Numbered from the stretch's first letter, positions 52,449-61,095 are shown. The stretch: DNA of 64,000 bases from Alphaproteobacteria bacterium (GCA_030604885.1 JAUVUZ010000010.1:37828-101827), one strand, 5' to 3'. Notes: a model not told the origin generated them from the letters alone. A program made the numbers and translations.

Positions 52449-54311
52449 ATGAGTAAATTCCAGGAATTAATTACCTCTGCGCTTCAGTCTGAGGGCTCAA
52501 TTACCATTGTAAATGCCGCCCCGGCACCTCATGCGGACGCACCGATCTATATGGTGCCAATATCCCCGGCGGGGATATCTAACCAGACCGTCCCGCCCTC
52601 TGTTCCTTCTGCGTTCGTCGAGAATGAGGAGCCTCTCTCCTCGAAAACACCACCCGTACTCCGTACTTGCGAGACTGATCAGGAAAAACGGCCCGTCGAG
52701 ATGCTGATGCCTCAGGTCGATCCCATTTCCTGTCTGAAAGCGGAGACGGCGCGGAACAACGCCTTGAGTGGGCACATCGAAGCCCAGAAACGCTTGCGCC
52801 GCCATCAAGTCGAGTTCAGCGACGAGCAGGCATTCCAGGTGCTGCGGAACGACCTATCGGTGCAGCCTCTGTTGAATCTTCGGGACTCCATATCGAGCGC
52901 AGCAATCCCCCCTGTGGATCGTCTCCCGTCGGAGGTGGCGAGGCTTGCGCGGCAGATTGCTGGGGGCGATCTCGGCCGTCTCCAGGTTGCCTGCGCGGGG
53001 CTTATAGGAATAGCCATGGCTGGCGCTCGCGGGAACTGGTGCCTCCGCGATGCGCGTGGCCTCCAGCAGATGCTGACCGACTACCTGATCATTTCCGCTC
53101 CCTCGGGGTGGGGAAAATCGACGATGTTGGGCTTCCTGACGAAGCCCTTTACGGAGTTTGAGTTCCGTTTGCAGCAAGAGGAAATGCTGTCGCGCAAAAG
53201 CACTAGCCCCGAGGCATCTCGTCTCGCCCTCAAGGCTGTGAAGCAGGCGGTGATGACGCAGATCCGGAAGTCCTATCGAAAAATCGGAAATCCGGAGGCG
53301 GTGATGGAAGCGTTTGAGTCCCAGCTCGCCGAGGTGGCGTGCCTGGAATCTCGCCTGGAGGCAGCAATCCAACCCGTTCCGCGACTGCTATTGGATCGGG
53401 TGACCATGGAGCAGTTACCGCACGAGATGGCGGTGCAGGGCGGTGTGGCCACGATCTTCGGCGACGAAGGAGGAATTCTTCGGCAGATCCGGCCGAGCAA
53501 CTCGGATATTTTCGTGAAAGGCGCGACGGGTGAAGCCTTTTCAACATCCACTCGGGGAAGCGGTATCGTGGCCATCCCGCACCCTTGCCTAGCAGTCCTG
53601 TTGCTGGTTCAGCCATCGAAGCTCGATCTCCTTTTTGGAAACGAAGAGCTCGTTGACCAGGGCGTTGCCGCACGGTTCTTGCCAGTTCTGCCGTCCATCG
53701 ACCCCGGCGGTTTTGCTAAGCCCGGGCAGGAAGTGGATGGGACGTGGCTCCGGCACAAGGTCCACTCCCTATTGGGCAAAGGTGAACGCATTCGGATCGG
53801 GGAGGAGGCGCGTCCGCGCCACACGCTGGAGTTCGGGTCAGAGGCAACCAGTGCTGTCGACGAGTTCTCGCGCCGGCTAAAGGGAGAGGATGGCATCGCG
53901 AAGGGAATGCGCCACTTCCTTGATCGCCTGCCGTGGCACGCCAAAAATCTTGCCGGCGCGCTACATCTTCTCAAACATCGGGACCCCGAGGAACGTGCCA
54001 TCGATCTCGGAACGATGCTGGACGGCATCGCCTTCGCCGAGTTCTTTCGGCAGCACGCCGAGGCCGTGTATGATCCAGGCGCTCGTGACGGAGTAATCTT
54101 CGCGCCCAAGATCCTGAGATGGATCAAGCGGGACCGCCCGAAGCGCTTTACCGATCGAGATGCGCACCGTGGCGTCGGCAGTGGACGCTGCGCTGCGGCT
54201 CAGATCCGTGCCGGTCTCGACGAACTTGAGCGAGCGAATTATGTCCGGCACCACCTTACCGGAAGCGGGAGGATGCTTTACCTAGTCCACCCTGCCACAT
54301 ACTTGATGTAG
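52449..54311 (+). CDS. DUF3987 (YfjI-like) protein, mobile-element replication type
   Basis: DYLIISAPSGWGKSTMLGFLTKPFTEFE...GGVATIFGDEGGILRQI...GSGIVAIPHPCLAVLLLVQPSKLDLLFGNEELVDQGVAARFLPV. Confidence 0.82.
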   Translation: MSKFQELITSALQSEGSITIVNAAPAPHADAPIYMVPISPAGISNQTVPPSVPSAFVENEEPLSSKTPPVLRTCETDQEKRPVEMLMPQVDPISCLKAETARNNALSGHIEAQKRLRRHQVEFSDEQAFQVLRNDLSVQPLLNLRDSISSAAIPPVDRLPSEVARLARQIAGGDLGRLQVACAGLIGIAMAGARGNWCLRDARGLQQMLTDYLIISAPSGWGKSTMLGFLTKPFTEFEFRLQQEEMLSRKSTSPEASRLALKAVKQAVMTQIRKSYRKIGNPEAVMEAFESQLAEVACLESRLEAAIQPVPRLLLDRVTMEQLPHEMAVQGGVATIFGDEGGILRQIRPSNSDIFVKGATGEAFSTSTRGSGIVAIPHPCLAVLLLVQPSKLDLLFGNEELVDQGVAARFLPVLPSIDPGGFAKPGQEVDGTWLRHKVHSLLGKGERIRIGEEARPRHTLEFGSEATSAVDEFSRRLKGEDGIAKGMRHFLDRLPWHAKNLAGALHLLKHRDPEERAIDLGTMLDGIAFAEFFRQHAEAVYDPGARDGVIFAPKILRWIKRDRPKRFTDRDAHRGVGSGRCAAAQIRAGLDELERANYVRHHLTGSGRMLYLVHPATYLM

Positions 54312-54402
54312 GGATCACGGAGCCCAACCAATCGTGCTGTGGCGGTGACCGGGTCGCTTTACCGGTCACCGCCTTCGTTAGTTGATCTGAGCTGGGGGAA
54401 CG

Positions 54403-54777
54403 CTACTTGCAGGGGTAGGACAACACCACCGCATTTGCCGCCACGGTGGTGATGCTCAAGTCCGGTGATGCCGGCCGCCCCTGTCGCCCGGGGTTCGCCA
54501 GCAACTTGTTGGTGAGTTCCATCAGGCGGGTTGCGGAGAGGGGGCGATCTTCGGTGGTGCAATAAAGCGGCGGCTTTCCGGCCCCGGCAAGTGCGGAATT
54601 TGCCGACCACATCGCGTCGGCAGCACCTTGGAGGTACGGCACCAGGATCGATAGGTCCCGTGCCTCTTTGAGCTCGACGTACTCTTCAACGGTGATGGCG
54701 TCGGCGGCGTACGCGTTGGGTGTGGCCAGCCCGAAGCCGGCAGCAAAGGCGAGGGGGATAAACCCACGGACTCGCAT
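54403..54777 (-). CDS. Secreted Rap1a/Tai-like protein
   Basis: Signal peptide ending AYA-A; VPYLQGAADAMWSANSAL...PPLYCTTEDRPLSATRLMELTNKLLANPG...TTVAANAVVLSYPCK. Confidence 0.6.
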   Translation of the reverse strand: MRVRGFIPLAFAAGFGLATPNAYAADAITVEEYVELKEARDLSILVPYLQGAADAMWSANSALAGAGKPPLYCTTEDRPLSATRLMELTNKLLANPGRQGRPASPDLSITTVAANAVVLSYPCK

Positions 54778-54824
54778 GATTGGTTCTCCCTGGTTAGGCA
54801 GAGGTCGATGACATCGGGCGATCG

Positions 54825-55172
54825 TCACCAGCTGAGGACATAGCCACCGCGGTTGGTTGAGATCGAGAGCTCGATCACCTCGCACGTGACCAGCGTCACG
54901 TGCGTGTACTTCTGCCCAAAACCGATCGTAATGGGCAGCTTGGTGGGTTTTGACAGACTCACGGGTTTCGGCCACGACTTGCAGTTCCCCCGGTTCACCT
55001 CCACCGCTCTGATCTCGATCGGGTCGTCCCCCTTGTTCATGATCTCGATAAACTGCGCCTGCCCGTCGATCGCATTGACGTTGTATTTCGACGCACTCAA
55101 TTTCACCTCGCCGGCTATCGCGGGTGCGCTCGCGAGCGCCAGCAACACCCCAATCAGTCCGAGCCTCTTCAT
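54825..55172 (-). CDS. Small secreted hypothetical protein
   Basis: Signal peptide MKRLGLIGVLLALASAPAIAGE; beta-rich body with two Cys. Confidence 0.65.
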   Translation of the reverse strand: MKRLGLIGVLLALASAPAIAGEVKLSASKYNVNAIDGQAQFIEIMNKGDDPIEIRAVEVNRGNCKSWPKPVSLSKPTKLPITIGFGQKYTHVTLVTCEVIELSISTNRGGYVLSW

Positions 55173-55201
55173 CCTGTTTCCCCTTGTCCGCTATCCAACC
55201 G

Positions 55202-55309
55202 CTAATCTTCCCGGCGGCTAATCCGGCGTCGCTGTATGACTCCAGCCGCAACCGAGGCGATGACAATGCCGAGCAGTTGCATCAGTGGGTTGGGTCGGTA
55301 GATGAGCAT
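55202..55309 (-). CDS. 35-aa single-TM small protein
   Basis: MLIYRPNPLMQLLGIVIASVAAGVIQRRRISRRED*; SD GGGGAGA upstream of ATG (cAGGGGAGAcatccATG), directly after the stop of the 55326-56705 gene. Not in the ORF track. Confidence 0.6.
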   Translation of the reverse strand: MLIYRPNPLMQLLGIVIASVAAGVIQRRRISRRED

Positions 55310-55325
55310 GGATGTCTCCCCTGAA

Positions 55326-56705
55326 TTATCCTGGCAGCCGTTCGGCCCGAGCCTCGAGCTCGGGCAAGCGAGCGACCAGGTCCTCGAGTTCCGCGATCTC
55401 CCTGGCCTCGACCTCCGACCAGAGCTTCAAATGCCGGTCCAGCATGGCCCATTTCAGCGCGTGGAAGCCGTTCCAGACCAGGCCCAGCCACGCGGCGTAG
55501 TTGGCGTTGAGGATGTTGCCGGTGACGTAGACCTTGCCCGCGTTGACCGTGCCGAAGGTGCCGTAGGCCATCGCCAAGATCATCCGGAACCGCGCGTTCA
55601 GTCGTCCCGGCATGGTGTCCATCAGGCTCTCGCCGAACGGTGCGTCGTGCAGCTTCACCTGCTTGCCGACGTAGAAGGCCCGCAGCAGCACCTCCATGAT
55701 CGTCGTCGGAATCGCGGCCGTGACGAACTGGCGGAAGTCGTAACCGTTCATGAACATCCACTCGACCTGCTTGTCGAACGTCGAACCCCCGACGGGAATA
55801 CCATCGAACATCCGCAACAGCCCCATGAACGGGGCGGGCAGGCCCATGCCGCGGTTGCCGTTGGCAGAGGGCGCGTTCACGTCGGAGAGCAGGTGCCCGA
55901 GCATCCGGCCGAGAAGCTGGAAGACGTTACCGTCCACCGATGGCTTGGTGCTCGGAAGGCTAAGGATCCGCCCATCGACCACCGTGGTGCAGGTGCCACG
56001 CATCATGTCGAGCACGCCGAAAATGAAGCCGAGCAGCGGATCGTGCGCCAGAGAGCGCAGGCGATGGTTGGTGGGATTGAGCGCTTTCGCGGGAGCACCG
56101 ATGAGATCGGTCACCACCGAAGTATCGGGTGCGCCAATCGGGTACCCCTTGCTCAGAGCGTGACTGAGGTCAGGCGGCAGCAGCTTGTTGAATGCCTCCT
56201 GAACGGTTCTGTTGAAAATGCCGTTTACCTTCGTGGCGAAAGCGACGGTAGGCTTCGGCGGAGCCTTGACGCAGAGGACGTCGAGCATCGCCGCGAACAG
56301 GCCGCATCCGCCGGCGATCGCGTAGTCCCAGGCGTCGAGCCCGTAGCGCCGATCGAAGTCCCGGACGTGGGCCTCAATCCGGTGATCGATACGCCGAAAG
56401 TCGTCGACAGACAGGATGTCGGTCAGGCCGAGCGGTGAGGCGTAGCGAGTCTCGGCTTCGGCGTAGATGTCGGCCAGCGGCACCTCGGCTAGTGGAGTCC
56501 GGGCTGCTTCTTGCTCCTCGGCGAGCACAGGTGCTTTTTCCGTCTGATAGGCGGGGCTGCTGAGGATTTCCGCAGAACCCTCCAGTGCGGCGAGCTGTGC
56601 TTTGATGTCGCGAAGGCTGGTCCCGAGTTCCCCATGGGCTGTTTCGATGGCGGCACCCCGCTCCTGAAGCAGTTTGATGCCCTTGACCTCTCGAGAATAG
56701 GGCAT
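55326..56705 (-). CDS. Uncharacterised 459-aa membrane-associated protein
   Basis: Hydrophobic segments DYAIAGGCGLFAAMLDVLCV, FVTAAIPTTIMEVLLRAFYV, MILAMAYGTFGTVNAGKV; coiled-coil-like C-terminus. Confidence 0.75.
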   Translation of the reverse strand: MPYSREVKGIKLLQERGAAIETAHGELGTSLRDIKAQLAALEGSAEILSSPAYQTEKAPVLAEEQEAARTPLAEVPLADIYAEAETRYASPLGLTDILSVDDFRRIDHRIEAHVRDFDRRYGLDAWDYAIAGGCGLFAAMLDVLCVKAPPKPTVAFATKVNGIFNRTVQEAFNKLLPPDLSHALSKGYPIGAPDTSVVTDLIGAPAKALNPTNHRLRSLAHDPLLGFIFGVLDMMRGTCTTVVDGRILSLPSTKPSVDGNVFQLLGRMLGHLLSDVNAPSANGNRGMGLPAPFMGLLRMFDGIPVGGSTFDKQVEWMFMNGYDFRQFVTAAIPTTIMEVLLRAFYVGKQVKLHDAPFGESLMDTMPGRLNARFRMILAMAYGTFGTVNAGKVYVTGNILNANYAAWLGLVWNGFHALKWAMLDRHLKLWSEVEAREIAELEDLVARLPELEARAERLPG

Positions 56706-56708
56706 GGC

Positions 56709-57191
56709 TCATGCCGGCTTCTTGCTTGAGAGCATCTCGATGGCGACCTTGATGCCTGCGATTTCCTCCCGGAAGTACTCGGCGTTGGCCAGCAGACGCT
56801 CCTGGATGGCGTAGAGCTTACGGATGGCTTCGCCCAGGGCGGCGGCAAGTTTTGCGTTTTTGTAGTGTTTGGCGACTGCGTAACCCGCGACACCCAAGAC
56901 CGCGACCGGAGCGGCCAATACGCCGATGCCCGCAACCATGCCCCCTCCGACTACGGCTCCGGCCGCAGCGAGTCCCGAGGTGATACCGGCAGCGGAAAGC
57001 CCGGAGACACCGAGCGTTGAAAGCGCAACAAGGGAACCGGCGCCGCCCGCGCTGGCTCCGAGCGCCGTCGCCATCCCCTCGGTGATGCCGGGGTAGTCCT
57101 TCTCGATCCGGAGGACGATAGCTCTGGTTTCCTCCGTCGCTTCATTTTTGATGCGCCGGATTTCATCGGCGTCGAACGCACTGTCTTCCAT
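56709..57191 (-). CDS. Glycine-zipper membrane protein
   Basis: GASAGGAGSLVALSTLGVSGLSAAGITSGLAAAGAVVGGGMVAGIGVLAAPVAVLGVAGYAVAKHYKNAKLAAALG. Confidence 0.75.
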   Translation of the reverse strand: MEDSAFDADEIRRIKNEATEETRAIVLRIEKDYPGITEGMATALGASAGGAGSLVALSTLGVSGLSAAGITSGLAAAGAVVGGGMVAGIGVLAAPVAVLGVAGYAVAKHYKNAKLAAALGEAIRKLYAIQERLLANAEYFREEIAGIKVAIEMLSSKKPA

Positions 57192-57371
57192 AACCGCTCC
57201 CCCTTTGCCTCTCACAACAGATCTAGCCCGACACTCCGGTCGTGGACTCAGCGGATCAGAGTTCCGGTCTCACGCGCAGCCCGCAAAACCTAACGGATAT
57301 GTCGTCATCGGTGAGTGTTTACGAAGTTCGCTTCATGGTCAATCGCCTTTCCTCAATTCAGAGTTCGAGGC

Positions 57372-57731
57372 ATGGCGACCGACATGAAGCACAGCCTGGG
57401 TCTGCGGATCCGGACGTTCCGGCTGGCCCGGAAGATGACCCAGGAACAGGTGGCGGAAGCCATCAACCGGACACCTGAAGCCGTGTCCAACATTGAGCGC
57501 GGCCAGAGCCTGCCCTCCCTGGATACCCTTGAGCGCCTGGCTCTCTCCCTTGAGGTGCCGCTCGCGGAGTTCTTCGAGAAAGACGGGGGCGCCACCCGTC
57601 AGCGCATCGAGCTAGAGGCGCGCCTTCGGGTGCTGGCGAGGACGATGAGCGACGAGGATCTCGAGGTCTCTGTCGGGCAGGCCGAGGTGCTCTTTCAGGT
57701 CAGATCCCGGGGCACGGTCGACAGAGCCTGA
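57372..57731 (+). CDS. XRE-family transcriptional regulator
   Basis: LGLRIRTFRLARKMTQEQVAEAINRTPEAVSNIERGQSLPSLDTLERLALSLEVPLAEFFE. Confidence 0.9.
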   Translation: MATDMKHSLGLRIRTFRLARKMTQEQVAEAINRTPEAVSNIERGQSLPSLDTLERLALSLEVPLAEFFEKDGGATRQRIELEARLRVLARTMSDEDLEVSVGQAEVLFQVRSRGTVDRA

Positions 57732-57856
57732 GGTCGGGAGCGATCGCCGGAGGAAGCGCAGAGTGTGGAGGCTGGCCCCTCGGTCCTGAAACGTCGCGCT
57801 TCGGGCGATGATACGGCACCACTTCGATGATGTTGGGCGCCTATGCCACCCTGGAG

Positions 57857-57893
57857 GGTGTTGACAGCGGTGACTGTCAACGCTGTCAACACC
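57857..57893. repeat. 13-bp perfect inverted repeat with a nested direct repeat
   Basis: GGTGTTGACAGCG-gtgactgtcaa-CGCTGTCAACACC; an extra CTGTCAA in the loop. Confidence 0.85.
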
Positions 57894-57915
57894 GTCAGCA
57901 CCGTTTGGTTGAAGC

Positions 57916-58314
57916 TTATTCGGCGCCGCGGTCAGCACCGTAGCGCTGTATGTCCAGGACCTGGACCGATGCTTTTTCGATGCGGAACAGGATGCGCAAG
58001 GCGAGCTCGCTGAGCACCAGTTCACGAAGCTCGATCCCGAACAGCCGGCTCTCGGGCGCAACCTGATGGTCGCCGCCGGCCAATCCGGCGATTTTGTCCC
58101 GCATGGTGCGAAGCCAGAGATCTGCGGCAGGCCGATTTTCTGTCGATGCGATCAGATATGCGGCACGCAGTCGATCCTGCGCATGCGGGGTCAGGGTGGC
58201 GGGCGCTTGGGCAGAAGGCGCTACCGGACACCGCTCCGGAGTGCGGCGGATCGTCCGCTTGCGGCAAACCTCCATCACCACTTGGTGGATAGGCAGGCGG
58301 GGATGGCGGCTCAT
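57916..58314 (-). CDS. RelE/ParE-superfamily toxin-like protein
   Basis: LTPHAQDRLRAAYLIASTENRPAADLWLRTMRDKIAGLA...SRLFGIELRELVLSELALRILFRIEKASVQVLDIQRYG. The true start may be internal. Confidence 0.7.
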   Translation of the reverse strand: MSRHPRLPIHQVVMEVCRKRTIRRTPERCPVAPSAQAPATLTPHAQDRLRAAYLIASTENRPAADLWLRTMRDKIAGLAGGDHQVAPESRLFGIELRELVLSELALRILFRIEKASVQVLDIQRYGADRGAE

Positions 58315-58589
58315 TTTGGATTGCGATCAATCGCATCGAAAAAGGTGCGAGCATCGGATGTCTCGCCGGCGAGTGCCTGGTCCAGACTGCGCCGGAGCCC
58401 GAGCAACGTCTCCAGACGTTCGATGTGATCCTGCGTTTGCTGCCAGGCCTGAGCATCCAGCACCACAAGAGATGCGACGCCGTTAACGGTTAGGACCATC
58501 GGGCGCCCAGTTGCTTGGAGGCGTTCTGAGACCTCCTTGGAGTGCCGTTTGAAGTCGGTAAGTGGGATGATGTCGTTGGGGATATCCAT
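58311..58589 (-). CDS. Phd/YefM-family antitoxin
   Basis: IIPLTDFKRHSKEVSERLQATGRPMVLTVNGVASLVVLDAQAWQQTQDHIERLETLLGLRRSLDQALAGE. Confidence 0.88.
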   Translation of the reverse strand: MDIPNDIIPLTDFKRHSKEVSERLQATGRPMVLTVNGVASLVVLDAQAWQQTQDHIERLETLLGLRRSLDQALAGETSDARTFFDAIDRNPK

Positions 58590-58664
58590 GTCCGAGCATT
58601 CTGCGCATTGAATTCGATGCTAAGTATGGAGCCTCAACCCCTTCGGATCAAGATCCCCATCTGC

Positions 58665-59294
58665 TCAGCATCCCTGGGAGTAGCCGTACTCGCGAACCCG
58701 ATACGGAGCGTTCCCTTTGCTGAAGGCCTTTGCGAGGTACGTCATTCGCCGGAGGACGTCGCGGTAGGCCATGTCGAACTGCCACACCTGTGCTTCCAAC
58801 GCTGGCCCCTGTTGCGCTGAGGACGGACGAACGAGCATGAGGTGCCCGAGACCCCCATCCTGGCAGCAGAAATGAACCAAGCCCGGCTGAACCACGCCGA
58901 TAACGCCCTGCCAGATGCAATCGATGGAATGAAGAATGCCGTGAGGGTTCTGGATCTTCGAGCCGTCGATGAAGAGGATGACGTGATAATGTGGGACAGG
59001 GCTGCTCACCTGCTCGCGCACCCAAACGTAGTGGACGTCGACATCATCAGAGAAACCGGAGCGGTATCCCTTCATCCGCTTCAACAGTTCGGAGACCTCT
59101 CGGTTTCTTCCGTCGTGGAGGTAGTCAACGGGAAAGCGAACATCGAACCGAACGACGAGGACTTTGCAATGCTGGTTGATCATGTAGTTGAGACGGTTCA
59201 GCATGCTGGTGTGGATGTCTTCACGATAGATCTGGGTGTCGAGGGCTGGTGATAGGCTGGTGAGATGGGACTGAAACTGGTGGGTGGATGCCAT
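58665..59294 (-). CDS. YagK/YfjJ-domain (inovirus Gp2-like) protein
   Basis: VLVVRFDVRFPVDYLHDGRNREVSELLKRMKGYR...VHYVWVREQVSSPVPHYHVILFIDGSKIQNP...MTYLAKAFSKG. Confidence 0.75.
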   Translation of the reverse strand: MASTHQFQSHLTSLSPALDTQIYREDIHTSMLNRLNYMINQHCKVLVVRFDVRFPVDYLHDGRNREVSELLKRMKGYRSGFSDDVDVHYVWVREQVSSPVPHYHVILFIDGSKIQNPHGILHSIDCIWQGVIGVVQPGLVHFCCQDGGLGHLMLVRPSSAQQGPALEAQVWQFDMAYRDVLRRMTYLAKAFSKGNAPYRVREYGYSQGC

Positions 59295-59562
59295 GGCATT
59301 ATCCTAATAAATTTGATACATAATATGTCTGTATGATTTGTTTTAATTTATGTTATTCTGTTGTGATTATATTATATAATACCATATACCCAGAAATGAC
59401 TGCTGACGTATCAGTGGGATACGTTGATTATTAACTTCCATCACGCCAGTGAATGCGGGCGTTTGACATAATGAAAGTTAACTTGAGATTTCGATTGGAA
59501 AGAGGCTCGCTTTCCGATTGCCCCCTCCATGAGCTGAGGAACCCCAGTAGACAGAGCTAGGC

Positions 59563-60576
59563 TCAGGGCGAGAGGCTTCCGGACCGGAAGCTTCGGAGTT
59601 GCCGCAGCATTTCGTCTTGAAGTTCGATTGGCGCCAAAACCTCGATGGCACCACCCCAGGTGAACAGGTGCCAGCACATCTCTCGAAGACCACCCGCGCG
59701 GAAGCGCACGATCAGCGAACCATCCGGTTGCTCCTCGGTCGTCTGGGTAGGATGGAACAGCCACGCTCGCGCTTCCGCCGCAGCCTCGGGCCTGATGTGC
59801 CAAACCACATCGTATTCGGGTTCCTGGTAGGCGCCAAACGACCGAGAAACATACGCGTCGAGCGAGAACGTCTCGTCCCGCACGAAGCTATCTCGCTCCA
59901 TCTCCACTTCGGATATCTCTGCGAGCGAAAACAGACGGAATCCTGGTGAAGTGGCATCTGCCGTCTTGGCGAGAAGATAGGGTCGGACGCCGTAAATGAA
60001 CCCGTAGGGTTCGACCGTCCGTTGCGTTACGTCGCCCTTGATCCGGCTATCGTACCTGAAGGAAACCATCCGGCTGGCCAGGATTGCGTTGCGCAAGATC
60101 CCGACTAGGCCGTCCGCGATCTTCGGGCGCGGACCAGGGCGTTGGATCAGCATCTCCGACAAAGCCAGAAGTTCATGGTCCGGTTCGATGCGGCGGAGCG
60201 CCGAGCCCGGCAGCGCCGCGCGGATCTTGATCGCGGTGTCGTTCAGAGCCCTGGCGGCGTCGCTGCTCCCATGCCGTTCCATCATCGTGGCGGCGAACTC
60301 GATCGCGGCGACTTCATGGGCTTGGAACGGGTCACCGTTGCCCGTGTGGCTGGCGGGAATCCGCCAGCGCTTGCGCCCATCATCGTCCCAGCTTTCCACG
60401 CAGTCAGGGTAGATTTGCTGAATCGCCTTGAGCATCCGCTCGGCAGTTCGTCGACCCACCTCGAAACGCTCGCAGATCTCGGCAATTCCCCAACCGCAAT
60501 AGGAACCTTGCAGTAGGCGCGCGAGACGTAACAATTCGACGGCCTTCCCAAGGCGCGGGACGTCCTGGTCTTTCAT
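59563..60576 (-). CDS. WYL-domain transcriptional regulator
   Basis: N-terminal HTH (GIAEICERFEVGRRTAERMLKAIQQIYP) and WYL-type core (VSFRYDSRIKGDVTQRTVEPYGFIYGVRPYLLAKTADATSPGFRLFSLAEISEVEM). Confidence 0.88.
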   Translation of the reverse strand: MKDQDVPRLGKAVELLRLARLLQGSYCGWGIAEICERFEVGRRTAERMLKAIQQIYPDCVESWDDDGRKRWRIPASHTGNGDPFQAHEVAAIEFAATMMERHGSSDAARALNDTAIKIRAALPGSALRRIEPDHELLALSEMLIQRPGPRPKIADGLVGILRNAILASRMVSFRYDSRIKGDVTQRTVEPYGFIYGVRPYLLAKTADATSPGFRLFSLAEISEVEMERDSFVRDETFSLDAYVSRSFGAYQEPEYDVVWHIRPEAAAEARAWLFHPTQTTEEQPDGSLIVRFRAGGLREMCWHLFTWGGAIEVLAPIELQDEMLRQLRSFRSGSLSP

Positions 60577-60633
60577 AGGAGGACTCCGGGAGCAGGTGGA
60601 CGTGGAAACTGCATCACGCACCGAGGTCCCAGG

Positions 60634-61095
60634 TCAAGCACATGAACGCATTCGGGTGTCGGGCAGAGTGGAAATTGCCAGTCGAGTTCGAGAGGTTCGC
60701 GGGGCCGCGCAATGCTCTTTCGACACCTCATCCAGAAGCGAGGCCAGGTCGTCGCAGATAGCCTGTGCAGCGACCCGCCGGTCTCGGTGCCTGATGCGTC
60801 GCGCGCATTCGAGGGCAGTGTTCAGCAGTAGCCAGGCGAACGCCGTGGCATTCGCCGTATGAGCGGCTCGGGCAAGGCAATCAAGCACCACGACCTGATC
60901 GGCAAGACGGAGGCTGCGTCGTTCGCGCTGGGCGATTTCCAGGCACCGCGCCATCCGTGGTCCGTCCTCTTGCCGGGCGGCATCGAGCGCAATCCGAGCA
61001 AAGGCCTGCGCCCGTTCACGAGCATTCCCCTGCCGAGCGTTCAATTCCGCAAGATCAAGGCCTTTGAGGGATGTCACTCCGTGGCGGCTTCGCAT
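60634..61095 (-). CDS. Helical hypothetical protein
   Basis: 153-aa ORF, Ala/Arg-rich; immediately downstream of nothing recognised; same strand as the WYL gene. Confidence 0.4.
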   Translation of the reverse strand: MRSRHGVTSLKGLDLAELNARQGNARERAQAFARIALDAARQEDGPRMARCLEIAQRERRSLRLADQVVVLDCLARAAHTANATAFAWLLLNTALECARRIRHRDRRVAAQAICDDLASLLDEVSKEHCAAPRTSRTRLAISTLPDTRMRSCA

